A stretch of DNA of 64,000 nucleotides, taken from the NCBI GenBank assembly GCA_015179045.1, contig WHUZ01000003.1, forward strand, positions 2,170,001-2,234,000, written 5' to 3'. This DNA comes from Kalaharituber pfeilii. Its lineage: Eukaryota > Ascomycota > Pezizomycetes > Pezizales > Pezizaceae. Positions 54,203-63,499 of the stretch are shown here, one piece after another (position 1 is the first letter of the stretch; every line of letters begins with the position of its first letter). The position numbers and the translations under genes were made by a program. Under the pieces are notes generated by a model that saw only the letters and a program-made list of their open reading frames with translations, made no database searches and was not told the DNA's origin.

Positions 54203-54332
54203 AGCTGTGGATGTTTATGAGACCAGTTCAAATTTCGTAGATAGTGTCCTATTTTATTATATCAGAAGTATCTGGACAGCTGACATAATGAATTTAGGAC
54301 TTGCAATACCAACAGTCATATACCTACATATT

Positions 54333-54413
54333 AGAACAAGACTTCGCCATAGCACCTAGGGCGGCAAGCGAGTAATGATATAAAAAAAAAAAAAAAAAAA
54401 ATATAAGAACAAG
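54333..54413 (+). mobile_element. T2-tail retroinsertion
   Basis: The insert 54341-54405: CTTCGCCATAGCACCTAGGG, CGGCAAGCGAGTAATGATAT and an A-run. The 8-bp duplication AGAACAAG is at 54333-54340 and 54406-54413. Confidence 0.88.
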
Positions 54414-55199
54414 GAAAATAGATATAAGTCCTCTACTAGGAATATAAAAATGGCACTGTAGGCAACCATGATAAGCATAGGTTCAGGCATTATAATGATC
54501 AAAACTTACTGTTCTAATAGAGCCTAAGATTTCAAGACTGCTCTTCAGAGCTTTTCTAGAAGCTTTTCCAAGGCTATTCCAAGAGCTGTTCCAAAGGCTG
54601 TTCCAGAGGCCATTGAAATACTGTTCGAGAGGCTGTTCGAGCTCAAACGGCCTCCGGAACAGTCTCCACAAAAGCTTCCGGAAAAGCGTCTGGAACAGGC
54701 TACAGAAGAGCACTGCAATAGCAGTGAAAACAAGCAGTAGTGACCTCTTTCCAGTGGCAGTACTCTCATCTGCACTTTATCACAACTTCAAGATTTGTAG
54801 CTGATGCATATGTAAAGCTCTTAAAACTGCACTCTCAATAATGTTAGTGCATGTTGATTTCAGTATCTTCATTATTGTAGATATTGTTTTATTGATAAAA
54901 GCAATATTGGGCTATTGGTATGCGAATTTGGACAATCTATTACGAAATTAAACTAGTCTCATGGATATCCACAGTCAAGCATACGAAACATATGCTAGTT
55001 TAGAGCAAATGCTGCATAGCGCATAATATGCATTTATCCCCTGTCCGGATACTTATTTTTTCGGCTAGTAGATACCTCTGCAACCCGGCAGGCTAGTCTA
55101 CGGTCCCTGTCGATACCCCTGCATCGGGGCAGGCCAGACTGGCCTGCCCGGAGAGGTCCCGGGGCAGCTGCTTCTGCATAGACGGTCACTCTGTTCGTG

Positions 55200-55720
55200 T
55201 ATCCACATTACGCCTAGGTGGTGTAAATGTGTTTATTTTGGTAGAGTCTGACTCCTTATCTCCATAGTACTTTTTGTAAATAGTACTTGTAAAGAGTTGG
55301 CAAGGTGCTGATATGCCAGGTCATATCTATCCTCAAGATCTACTCTTTGTGCCATCACTATCTCATATAAAAGATTGTGCATCACATCTAAGAAAAAGCT
55401 GGTGATGTTTTTTGAAGTTGGGCTGTCCATTCCTGGGCTGAGGAGTTGAAGTTTAGTGGTAGGCGAGCATGTGGTTGTATTGGTTGGTCGAGTGGTAGCG
55501 ATGGTGGGGCTGTAGGTGCTGGTGGCTGTGAAGTAACTAGTATAAACCAATTCCCTCCGTGGCTGCCCCTTGAGCCTCTATGGAAGCTGCTCATGTCGCC
55601 TGTGTGACCGATCAGTGAGTCGTTGTGGGTAAGTCACGTTGCGTAAGGAGAAGACGCGTCGCATGTAGCCGATATGGCGAAAAGTGTCTTGGCAATCCTG
55701 GTCATGCATTCCTTGCTCTA
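55200..55720. other. No confident gene
   Basis: A minus frame (55550-55233) contains FFLDVMHNLLYEIVMAQRVD, which looks protein-like, but there is no start or splice support and another minus frame overlaps it. Confidence 0.35.
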
Positions 55721-55721
55721 C

Positions 55722-55803
55722 TGGCCAGTAAAATATGTATTCGGACAGGGGTACTAATGCACTTTATGCGCTATATCCGAATACATATTTTACTAGCTGG
55801 TAC
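55722..55803. mobile_element. Palindromic MITE, family P
   Basis: GGCCAGTAAAATATGTATTC mirrored by GAATACATATTTTACTAGCT; same family as 1657-1735. Confidence 0.7.
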
Positions 55804-56024
55804 TACTTATTATGGATATATTGCAACTATGGAAATTCCCAATATCTACAACCAAATTCATCATCATTCACCTAAATTGAGCCGACAGCAACCTTCACAA
55901 AACAAGCTTTTGGAGCGACTTTGCAACAAACGATAAGATTACTTGCGATACCTACCTGGATCAATAGTTCTCAGCATGCTGATTCTGCTGACCTAATTTT
56001 CATCCCGAAAATTGGGGTGGATCG

Positions 56025-56106
56025 GTACTTGCTAGGCAATATGTATTCGGACATAGGCATAATGTGCATTAGTACCCATGTCAGAATACATATTTTACTG
56101 GCTAGT
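56025..56106. mobile_element. Palindromic MITE, family P
   Basis: GCAATATGTATTCGGACATA mirrored by TGTCAGAATACATATTTTAC. The copy is more diverged and carries its central segment in the opposite sense. Confidence 0.65.
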
Positions 56107-56403
56107 ACAGCGGCACATTAGGGGGGGGTGGGCCGAATACTGCATGCAGTATGCATCTGGCCACGTCTGTTGCTGTACTTTGCTTTTTTCTCCGATATGA
56201 AACTGGCGGTTCACAACACGTCATGACTTGCCACGCCTTGTGCAACACGTCAACATGATAACCTCTCACGCGCACACCATCCATCCTCCATGGCGAGCTA
56301 CCATTGAGCCCCTTTTGGCACGCCTCCAGGCGCGCTGTATCTGGCCGAGGCGAAACCTGCATATTCTTACGCACAGGCAATCGTAAATTGAATCCCTGCC
56401 GAC

Positions 56404-56534
56404 TGGTTACAAGGGCACAACATGTCTTTATTGATTTAGTTACTCTCCTTTTGTTTTGATAAAACCTCGCCATAGCCCATAGGGCGGCATGCGATTATTG
56501 ATATAAAAAAAAAAAAAAAAAAAAAAATAACAAG
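56404..56534 (+). mobile_element. T2 retroinsertion with about 60 bp of 3' UTR
   Basis: GGGCACAACATGTCTTTATT leads into CCTCGCCATAGCCC, GCGGCATGCGATTATTGATA and an A-run; the first part matches the T2 3' UTR at 58066-58125. (T/A)ACAAG lies on both sides. The empty site is in the paralogous block near 38832. Confidence 0.75.
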
Positions 56535-56709
56535 TCATAAGTATGTAGCCTGCGGAATCTGCTCCCATTGGCTGGCTCCATAGACTGAGCCTCCCACATG
56601 AAACCAAACTCTGCCTCCCTAACCAAGAGTACTCGGGGGTAAGGGTAAGTCTTCAGAAGCGCATAGAATGTGACAGGGATAGTTGCTAGGATAGAGTTGA
56701 CCTGTTGGT

Positions 56710-57504
56710 TACTGTAGTTCACCACTTTCCCGGACACCCCACTTTCCCGGACACATTTACCACCAAAACTGCGCAACTTTTGCACTCAATATCTCAACAA
56801 CCACAACAGCATTTGTGAATGCACTTTGTGTAGCTATTAGACAAAGTGTAATTCTTGCTATCTAGCACTTTTTTTTCATCAAAAATTGTGGGTGCAAAGG
56901 GATTATGGATTGTCGCATTTTTGTTGGAAGGCTTGGCATTTATTTGTATGGGATCTCCATACAAATGTCGCCACCCCCGAATTCTGCATGCTACACCTGC
57001 AATCAATTCATGAAAAAAGCTCAGAGACTCACATTCAATAGCATCACTCAGTCTGAAACTATGAACAACGTAGTTAGGTAATACCTGTGATGGTTGTGAA
57101 ATTATTCACAATATTCATATTTCCCATAGAAACCATTTGTATGAGAACGACGCCCAAGAGTAGATAATTGTACACCAACTCTACAATTCAACAAATGAAA
57201 GTGAACTAAATGCAGCACCCTACTATACCTCTTCAGGTGATTCTTGACATATACTATCATAGCTATTGTAATTAGCGTTGAAGAGTAGGGCTACATTCGA
57301 GTCTGCTGAACATTTTGTATGGAGATCCCATACAAATAAATTCCAAGCCTTCCAACGCAAATGTGACAAGCCATAATTCCTTTGACACCCACAATTTTTG
57401 ATGAAGAAAAAGTGCTAGATAGCAAGAATTACACTGTGTCTAATAGCTACACAAAGTGCATTCACAAATGCTGTTGTGGTTGTTGAAAGTGGTGAACCAC
57501 AGTA
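56710..57504. mobile_element. Second foldback element, inverted and tip-deleted
   Basis: The element is 56712-57502 (791 bp), TA on both sides, same family as 39742-40586 but in the opposite orientation. The right arm has lost about 55 bp near its tip (AGATATTGAGTGCG through one CCGGGAAAG block), so the inverted ends no longer match fully. Confidence 0.82.
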
Positions 57505-57554
57505 TTGGGCACTAGCGTGGCGCTAGTGTGCTAGTGCAATTACCTGACAAGGCC

Positions 57555-57680
57555 CACCGACGAACATTTTCCGGTTCGCGAACCGGCCAGCCGATTCGTG
57601 GACCGGCCGGCCCCGTGAAAAACATATGGTGTTTTTCACGGGGCCAGCCCAGCCACGAACACCTGGCCCAGCGGCGAACA
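57555..57680. repeat. Dyad-rich block with perfect 37-bp palindrome
   Basis: 57609-57645 reads GGCCCCGTGAAAAACA-TATGG-TGTTTTTCACGGGGCC. Upstream are GGTTCGCGAACC and ACCGACGAACATT. Related dyads are at 59104-59220. It could form strong hairpins; no coding content. Confidence 0.75.
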
Positions 57681-57711
57681 TGAATGTACCTCGATGTACC
57701 TATATGTAATA

Positions 57712-57913
57712 TATATACTCGCTTATTTTTTTTTTTTATATCATTACTCGCATGCCGCCTTGCAGGCTATGGCGAGGGTTTAGATACATGAATGATAATC
57801 AACGGAAAAATAAGTAACAGATAAGGAGATAAAGTGAAAATATGACCGGTTACTCCGCCGCCCAGTCCATCACCTCCGCCAACGTTCTCCCCCCCCCCTA
57901 TATACTCGCTTAT
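57712..57913 (-). mobile_element. T2 retroinsertion, 172 bp
   Basis: The insert 57727-57898 with a 15-bp duplication TATATACTCGCTTAT at 57712-57726 and 57899-57913. It holds the T2 tail, 3' UTR and the last residues of a minus-strand ORF (EVMDWAAE, stop). Confidence 0.92.
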
Positions 57914-58009
57914 GATTTAATGTAATAGTGATCTATCATACAGCCAGCTAAGCAATTTCCACAGTCTCCTATCCCCCTATGCAGTCATCTATGTACAAAC
58001 AATAGTACT

Positions 58010-58450
58010 TTTTTTTTTTTTTATATCATTACTCGCATGCCGCAGTATGGGCTATGGCGAGGTATTTATTAAAGAAAGAAAATTAACCGTCACTAAATAC
58101 ATGTGGTGCCCGCAATACTCATACATGGTGCGGGTAGAATGTACACACTGGTCAATACAGCCTATTTCCCCCGTCTGTCCGGCTCGTATTGAGTGGTCCT
58201 CAACCATTTCCCACCTAACCTAACTCTGTCTACGCCCGTCGCTGCCTCCAAGTACACCACGACCGAGCTGGTCATTTTTCCTTCTTCCAGTAGCGCGGTC
58301 TTTCGTCTCAGCCACCTTATCCCCACAGTCTTGCCTAGCCTATCATTCCCGGACTCCAACCATTTCCGGACCTTCCCTAAATATACATCACTATGTTCAC
58401 TCTCATTCTCCTGGTTAGTACATTGACCAGCATTGCTTTTATTACAAGAA
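58010..58450 (-). mobile_element. T2 element with gag C-terminus
   Basis: T-run, ATATCATTACTCGCATGCCG, GGGCTATGGCGAGG, then a 3' UTR and, on the minus strand, residues YLGKVRKWLESGNDRLGKTV, GIRWLRRKTALLEEGKMTSS, VVVYLEAATGVDRVRLGGKW. These align with the basic domain of the T1 gag protein (KLGKVRDWM, MGKIVAARWL, SSVVIYLE, VRLSGKW). The 5' limit is not clear. Confidence 0.7.
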
Positions 58451-58879
58451 TAAGAACATTTAACCTTTTGACATATGCATGTACAACGAAGAGAAGAACA
58501 GGTACCTAGACAAGAACATGAAATTTTGTCTTGACAAGTTTTATCATGATGAGGTTGCTTAAAGTGGGTATTTGGCACTTGCAGGGCTCTTATTATCTAC
58601 TGTTTCTGGTAATACAACCACCAAACTTTTCATTCTTGGCATCAACGCAATCCCTGTTACTGCCACAATATAATACCAGAATGGCGGAGGATTCCGGAAA
58701 TCTCTACCTATGAAGATAACACTCCAAAATTTGGCTTAGAGTAAGAAGAATACTAGAAGCATATTTAGTAATTTTCTTCTAGTGTTTCGGTTAACAATAA
58801 TTTAGTTATGATTACAAATTGGTGTTCTAAACTATAGCAGTCTAGAAGCGTAGTGAATTATTAATTAAACTGTCTGTAT

Positions 58880-58995
58880 TATCTTCTAGTATGTGGTAAG
58901 AAGTAGCAACTTGCTACTCATATTAGCAACTTATCACCGACAGCAACTTTCAAGTGGCAACTTGTAGGTGGCAACTTGTCAGTGGCAATAGGGTT
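58880..58995. repeat. Degenerate GGCAACTTG tandem
   Basis: (A/G)GCAACTT(G/A) recurs about six times at 9-25 bp spacing; imperfect. Confidence 0.5.
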
Positions 58996-59103
58996 GTGCT
59001 AGCACACAGTAACTGGCTTATCAATTAACGCTGGTAGCAGAATGTTTCTCTATACTCAATCACTGGTAGTACGTAGAGGTACCTAGTGGTACTTGTACTA
59101 AAC

Positions 59104-59222
59104 CAGTGTTCGTCGGTGGGCTGGCCCATTCGCGAATCAGCCAGCCCACCGACGAATTGGCCGATTCGCGAATGGGCCTGGCCGGTTCGCGAACCGCAAT
59201 GTTCGTCGGTAGGCCAGAACAA
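59104..59222. repeat. Dyad-rich block related to 57555-57680
   Basis: GTTCGTCGGTGGGCTGG, then CCCATTCGCGAATCAGCC, then AGCCCACCGACGAAT forms nested inverted repeats; GGTTCGCGAACC and GTTCGTCGGTAGGCC follow. Confidence 0.65.
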
Positions 59223-59232
59223 CAATACCACG

Positions 59233-59540
59233 TTTTTTTTTTTTTTTATATTATTAATCGCGTGCCGCCCTAGGGGCTATGGCGATGTTTAGTTACATGA
59301 AGAAGGGAAATTAACGATGAAGGAGATATGAACTAAAAACGATCACAGGTATGTCGCTAAGTACAAGGTGCCATGGGCTTTACTGCCCCGCCCATTCCAA
59401 TATGTCCCAAAGCCTATCTCTGTCTTCGTCGTCGCCTCTCGGCTAGCATAAGTCCTCGATGCCTCGCGGGCCACCTTTCTTTCCAACACCGATTCTACCA
59501 CTTGGTCGCGACGCCGCAACTGAGGGGTGCCCCGCATCGA
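59233..59540 (-). mobile_element. T2-tailed retroposon fragment
   Basis: T-run, ATATTATTAATCGCGTGCCG, GGGGCTATGGCGATG, then a minus ORF (59537-59343) reading RDQVVESVLERKVAREASRT and KTEIGFGTYWNGRGS. I do not recognise that ORF for certain; it may be the C-terminus of a T2-family protein. No target duplication found. Confidence 0.55.
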
Positions 59541-59639
59541 AAATTACATCAACGTGAAGCTCGGGACCGCCCAAGCAAGTATTTCGGCCTTTTCTACGGG
59601 ATTGAGCCACAGCGTTTGGCAGAGGTGGGAGAGCAGTGG

Positions 59640-59839
59640 AAGTGATCAGAATCCATTGTTCTACTCCTTCTTTACGCCAAGTATATTAAAGCAGCACAGG
59701 AGACACTGCAACAAAGAAATACAACGCGCCGTTTGCAACCGAGAGCCGCACTAACGGGACGCTTGCAAGCACCAAACAACACGCTGCCTTAACGACCAGA
59801 GGCCAACATCGTCTACAGGAGTTTGGCAGCAGAAGAATT
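59640..59839 (+). other. Probable 5' UTR of the LINE below
   Basis: About 200 bp without ORF, directly before ORF1 and after the T2 fragment. The LINE's exact 5' end cannot be fixed without another copy. Confidence 0.4.
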
Positions 59840-62371
59840 ATGGGGCAAGATAAAGGAAAAGGAAAGAAAGAGGCAGGCAGATTGATATCTAGAATGGAAA
59901 GCGAAGGGAATGTGGGGCTGTTTCGCCCAGTAAAGGAGTGGGAAAAGAGGTTTACAGTGATCACTGGAGGCAGGCAATTCGATGTGGAAGGGGCTACAGA
60001 CTGGTGCCAATTCACAGGATACCAGACTGCAAAGGTGGAGGACGCCCTCCAGCAGGCTGTAAGAAATGCAACAGCCCTTTTGACTGCAAAGGGGGCAGTA
60101 GGAGTGCATGAAGTATGGAGCCAAGCAGAGGTTGGCCAACAGTTTATAGCACATACAGCGAGTGAAGCAGCATGGGTTGAATGGGCACATATTATCAGGG
60201 AGGGAATTGCGATACAGGAGGGAGAGGCTGAACAAGGAAATAAGGTGAGGAGAGTTATCAGAGAAGATGACATTGAGGATGTCATCTACGTAGGTGGTAG
60301 AGTGACCCAAACAATTCAAACCCCACACTACAGAAAGGGCGGTCTCGACCAGCAGGAAACTGGAAGCAGTGAGCAGAAGGGCGGTCTCGACCAGCAGGAA
60401 ACTGGAAGCAGTGAGCAGAAGGGCGGTCTCGACCAGCAGGAAACTGGAAGCAGTGAGCAGATGGAGGTAGACTTTGAGACCCACATCACAGCAGATGGTA
60501 CCAGGAAACGGAAGCGCGATGGTGAGTTGGCTGGAGATCAACTAGTGAGAGAGACTCTTGAATTGAAGGACAGCAGCAAAGTGGAGAAAGCAAAGGAAGT
60601 AGAAAAAACAGAGGAAGTAGAAGTAGAGGAACCTGGGGAGCTGGAAGGAGCAGATGCAATCCAAGTTCTACAATTGCTGCATGACCTCAAGATCCTCAAA
60701 GAAGCGTGGGAAAAGCGCAAGGGAGCAGGAGCAGTACGAAGCGCATCAGGTGTTGGCGATGCTGCAGCCCGATTAGGCGACATTATTGAAAATCGAAAAG
60801 GAGCTGATGGCAAAGGATGGAGAGAAGTAGAAGACTTCTTGAGAACTGAAAACCAGCCTGAAGACAAAGTTAAGGCACTACGGGAGTGTGAAAAGTGGTG
60901 GAAGAAGGAAAAGGAAAACCAGAAGGCAAGAGAAACAAGTGCAATCAATCAAAGGCTCAGAAGGTTGGAAGAGAGTCTTGCAAGTGTAGTTGTCAAGCTA
61001 GGAGTTGCCTCCATCGAGGAAAAAGATGCAGCAAAACGGAAGGAGGAGGAAGTCAAGAAGAGGAACCGTGAGGTTGAGGCAAGAATAGCAGCTGAGAAGG
61101 CCTTAGCAAAAGCGAAAGCTCTAGAAGAAAAGGATCAAGCCCAACGAAAGAAGTCAGAAAAGGATGCCCAAGAGGCAGCAGATCGAGAAAAACAAAGATT
61201 GGACATAGTACAGGCTGCGAAAATTGCAGCTGATGAAGCAGATGTGGAACTTAAGAGGAAAGAGCTCGCAGTCTATGATATAAAGAAGAAAGGTAGCACA
61301 GCTGCAGAGATAAAGAAAGCAGAAGAGGAGGTACAGGAAGCTGCTACAAAGGCTTCGGAGGCCAGAGTAGCTGCAGAACATGCAGAAACAGGTACAACCA
61401 GAGCTGAGGGTAGCTCCTGGCAGGTAGTTGGCACTACTAAGATGCGCAAGTGGGTGATGATTTCACTACACAAGGAGGTATCAGCAGGTACAACAGAGGA
61501 AGCAAAACAAAAACAATTAGAAGCAGCAAATACAGCTCTTCGAGCATTAGAGCGAGGGGAGAAGAGAAGGCTCTTCCGAGTAGTAGGTATCAAGGAGAAT
61601 GCCATGGTTTCAAGGTATGAGAGGAGATGGCGTATCATTGAAGCACCCTGGGCGATGGAAGAAGCAGAAGTAGTAAGAATACTACAGTGTCAGCTGGAGG
61701 CTGTATTTGGAGGGGACCTACTAAATGTTTGGGCTGAGCAATCAGGGACAGTTCCCCTAATCGCGAAGGGAGTTCCTGTAGAGGGGCTCTCTAATAGAAG
61801 GCAGCTGCATGAGGCCCTTGCAGCAGAAAACATAACTACTAGTGGCATTTTCGGAGCGAGATGGCCGGAGAGAGTTGGTCCAAACGCATGGCAAACAATG
61901 AGAACTACAGCAGTTAAGTTTGAGGTAACCAGTGTACAGGAAGCAGAAAGACTAGTTAAAGAGGGAGTGAAGCTTGGAAATGACCTCCGAAAGGTAGAAG
62001 TTTACAAGCCACTAGCAGTGAGAGGGTCTGCACCCGCTAAAGGAGGAGTAAATGCAAGCTCTCTACTAGTACCAGTACCAACACCAGTATCAGTACCAGC
62101 AGCAGCCTTCGAAAGAACATGCTGGCAATGTGGCAGAAAGGGACATCAGCAGAGAGAGTGCACACACCAACCGCCGAGGGCCTACCAAAGTCAGAAACAA
62201 CAGGGAGTCAAAGCAGCCAGTAGGACGTGCTGGCAGTGTGGTGGTATGGGGCACCAGCGAAGGGAGTGTGCAACTGTATCTACTAGAGACTCTTTGAAGA
62301 GGCCAGGGCTAGGGCCAGAGCTGGCGAGCTATATGCCAGCAGGGAAGCGGTTCCGACGTAATGGTTACTGA
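59840..62371 (+). CDS. LINE ORF1 (gag-like, 843 aa, two CCHC knuckles)
   Basis: First protein of a Tad-like non-LTR retrotransposon. Residues 1-160 are compact and unrecognised. Residues 166-207 are three exact copies of a 14-residue unit (KGGLDQQETGSSEQ; DNA 60335-60460, 42-bp units). Residues 330-520 are Lys/Glu/Ala-rich and coiled-coil-like. Residues 550-720 resemble a gag core (EEAKQKQLEAANTALRAL, RYERRWRIIEAPW). At residues 760-812 lie two zinc knuckles, CWQCGRKGHQQREC and CWQCGGMGHQRREC, both C-X2-C-X4-H-X4-C. The stop overlaps the start of ORF2 by 11 nt (ATGGTTACTGA), suggesting coupled translation. Expected role: RNA binding in a ribonucleoprotein with the ORF2 protein. Fully open and apparently recent. 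Confidence 0.85.
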   Translation: MGQDKGKGKKEAGRLISRMESEGNVGLFRPVKEWEKRFTVITGGRQFDVEGATDWCQFTGYQTAKVEDALQQAVRNATALLTAKGAVGVHEVWSQAEVGQQFIAHTASEAAWVEWAHIIREGIAIQEGEAEQGNKVRRVIREDDIEDVIYVGGRVTQTIQTPHYRKGGLDQQETGSSEQKGGLDQQETGSSEQKGGLDQQETGSSEQMEVDFETHITADGTRKRKRDGELAGDQLVRETLELKDSSKVEKAKEVEKTEEVEVEEPGELEGADAIQVLQLLHDLKILKEAWEKRKGAGAVRSASGVGDAAARLGDIIENRKGADGKGWREVEDFLRTENQPEDKVKALRECEKWWKKEKENQKARETSAINQRLRRLEESLASVVVKLGVASIEEKDAAKRKEEEVKKRNREVEARIAAEKALAKAKALEEKDQAQRKKSEKDAQEAADREKQRLDIVQAAKIAADEADVELKRKELAVYDIKKKGSTAAEIKKAEEEVQEAATKASEARVAAEHAETGTTRAEGSSWQVVGTTKMRKWVMISLHKEVSAGTTEEAKQKQLEAANTALRALERGEKRRLFRVVGIKENAMVSRYERRWRIIEAPWAMEEAEVVRILQCQLEAVFGGDLLNVWAEQSGTVPLIAKGVPVEGLSNRRQLHEALAAENITTSGIFGARWPERVGPNAWQTMRTTAVKFEVTSVQEAERLVKEGVKLGNDLRKVEVYKPLAVRGSAPAKGGVNASSLLVPVPTPVSVPAAAFERTCWQCGRKGHQQRECTHQPPRAYQSQKQQGVKAASRTCWQCGGMGHQRRECATVSTRDSLKRPGLGPELASYMPAGKRFRRNGY

Positions 62372-62464
62372 ACAGAGGATGAAGGTGGCATTCCAGAATG
62401 TTGGAGGTTCTCTCAGAAATAGTGATATTATTCTGGAATGGGCAAATAGAGAGAAAGTAGATGT

Positions 62465-62477
62465 GATCTTTATAGGA

Positions 62478-62508
<31 letters not shown>

Positions 62509-63499
62509 ATAACCCCGCTTGTAGCACTAAGCCATGGCAGGGTCCCTGGGCAAGCCCTCATAGCCCGGAGACAGGCTAAACTAACTCTCTACATACATGG
62601 CCCCCACGCGCCGTCGCCCCCGCTCTCCTAGCTTCTAGAACTTGACCCCAGCGAAGAAATTCTCTAAAACGTCATACTCCTCCCCATTCTCCGCCTTTCT
62701 TTTCCAATCCTTTCCCATGTCGCTCCACCTCTCAAAACCTTCTGGGCGGTTCTTCTGACTTCTGCATCGGAAAGCGAGGTGCTCCCCGGTTTGCACCTCC
62801 CCGCACCTGCACTTATCCGACTCAGCCGCCCCTATCCTCTTCAACCACACCGCACACCTCCCTCTCTCCAGGCGCAAGGCAGTGAAATTGGATACTGCTA
62901 TCCTATTCCACTCCATGACCTTTCCTCCTCCAAAGCCGTCCACTTCTCTCTTCTCCTTCCTCCACGCCTTCACCCTCTGGCGCACCCCACTTCCGGTGGC
63001 CACCTCCTTCCCCTGCATCACCGTCCCCTTCTTCGCCCACTCATCCGCCTTCTCATTTCCTGCGATTCCGATGTGAGCCTTGACCCACATCAGCTTCGCA
63101 TCCCCTCCCTTCTTCTTCCTCCTCGCTACGGCATCCACCACTCTCCTCACATCCTCGGTTTTCCCCTTTCCCTCCCTGCCTGCCTTCTGGATCGCCATGA
63201 CGGCAGCCTCAGAATCTAAACAGATCAGTACAGGGACCTCCTCCTCCACACTCTCCAGCGCCTTTCTCACTCCCCTCACCTCCCCATCGAACACCGTCGC
63301 CGTTCTCCCCACCACCTCCGCCACGGCTGCCGACCTCCCCCACACCCCTGCTCCCACCTTGCTGTCCTCGATCTTGCTGCCGTCGGAGAAAAGGACTGCC
63401 CTTTTTCTTCCGGCTTCCCCGATCGCGGCTTCCCACTCCCCCCTCGTCTCCACTTCTCCTTTCCGCCTCTCCACCACTTCCACCTCGATCTTTATAGGA
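62465..63499 (-). mobile_element. 5'-truncated T1-tailed LINE inserted in ORF2
   Basis: The insert 62478-63486 (1009 bp, minus orientation) with the 13-bp duplication GATCTTTATAGGA at 62465-62477 and 63487-63499. It keeps the last part of ORF2 (RNase H and C-terminal finger), a 3' UTR and the T1 tail (GCCTGTCTCCGGGC, AGGGACCCTGCCATGGC, AAGCGGGGTTATGTGATTTA) with an A-run. Confidence 0.95.
62635..63486 (-). pseudogene. LINE ORF2 C-terminal part: RNase H and zinc finger
   Basis: Open from the truncation point to a stop at 62635. RNase H motifs in order: VLFSDGSK (first Asp), FDGEVRGVRKALE (Glu), LICLDSEAAV (Asp), WVKAHIGIAGNEKADEWAKK (His and last Asp). After a linker comes CRCGEVQTGEHLAFRC, the Cys/His finger typical of LINE C-termini. 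Endonuclease and reverse transcriptase are missing through 5' truncation. There is no start codon of its own; the frame runs a few codons into the host LINE. This fragment ties the T1 tail to an autonomous LINE family. Confidence 0.88.

Larger units (their letters stand above)
54048..55062. mobile_element. Foldback-type element, about 105-bp inverted ends
   Basis: The left end AAGTATCCGGACAGGGGATA, AACGCATATTATGCGCTA, AAACTAGCATAT, TCGTATGCTTAGCTGTGGAT is mirrored at 54960-55062. The tips resemble the small palindromes of family P. Two tail retroinsertions sit in it (54129-54188 and 54341-54405). The interior has no transposase. 54530-54760 is a degenerate array of GAGCTGTTCCAAAGGCTGTT-like units followed by their inverse. 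Confidence 0.75.
53889..55152. repeat. Direct repeats of about 92 bp flanking a foldback unit
   Basis: TTCGGCTAGTAGATACCTCT through CTGTCGATACCC and GGGGCAGGCCAGACTGGCCT occurs at 53889-53980 and again at 55060-55152, on either side of the inverted-repeat element 54048-55062. Either the foldback element inserted and duplicated a long target, or the unit is a short terminal-repeat element. Confidence 0.65.

Noticed and set aside
55233..55550. Minus-strand ORF with FFLDVMHNLLYEIVMAQRVD
   Set aside because: Looks protein-like in part but lacks a start, exon signals or a paralogue; a second minus frame overlaps. Left as undetermined.
62465..63499. Treating 63537-62635 as one gene starting at 63537
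   Set aside because: The first 17 codons lie in the host LINE; the true element begins at 63486, as the target duplication shows.
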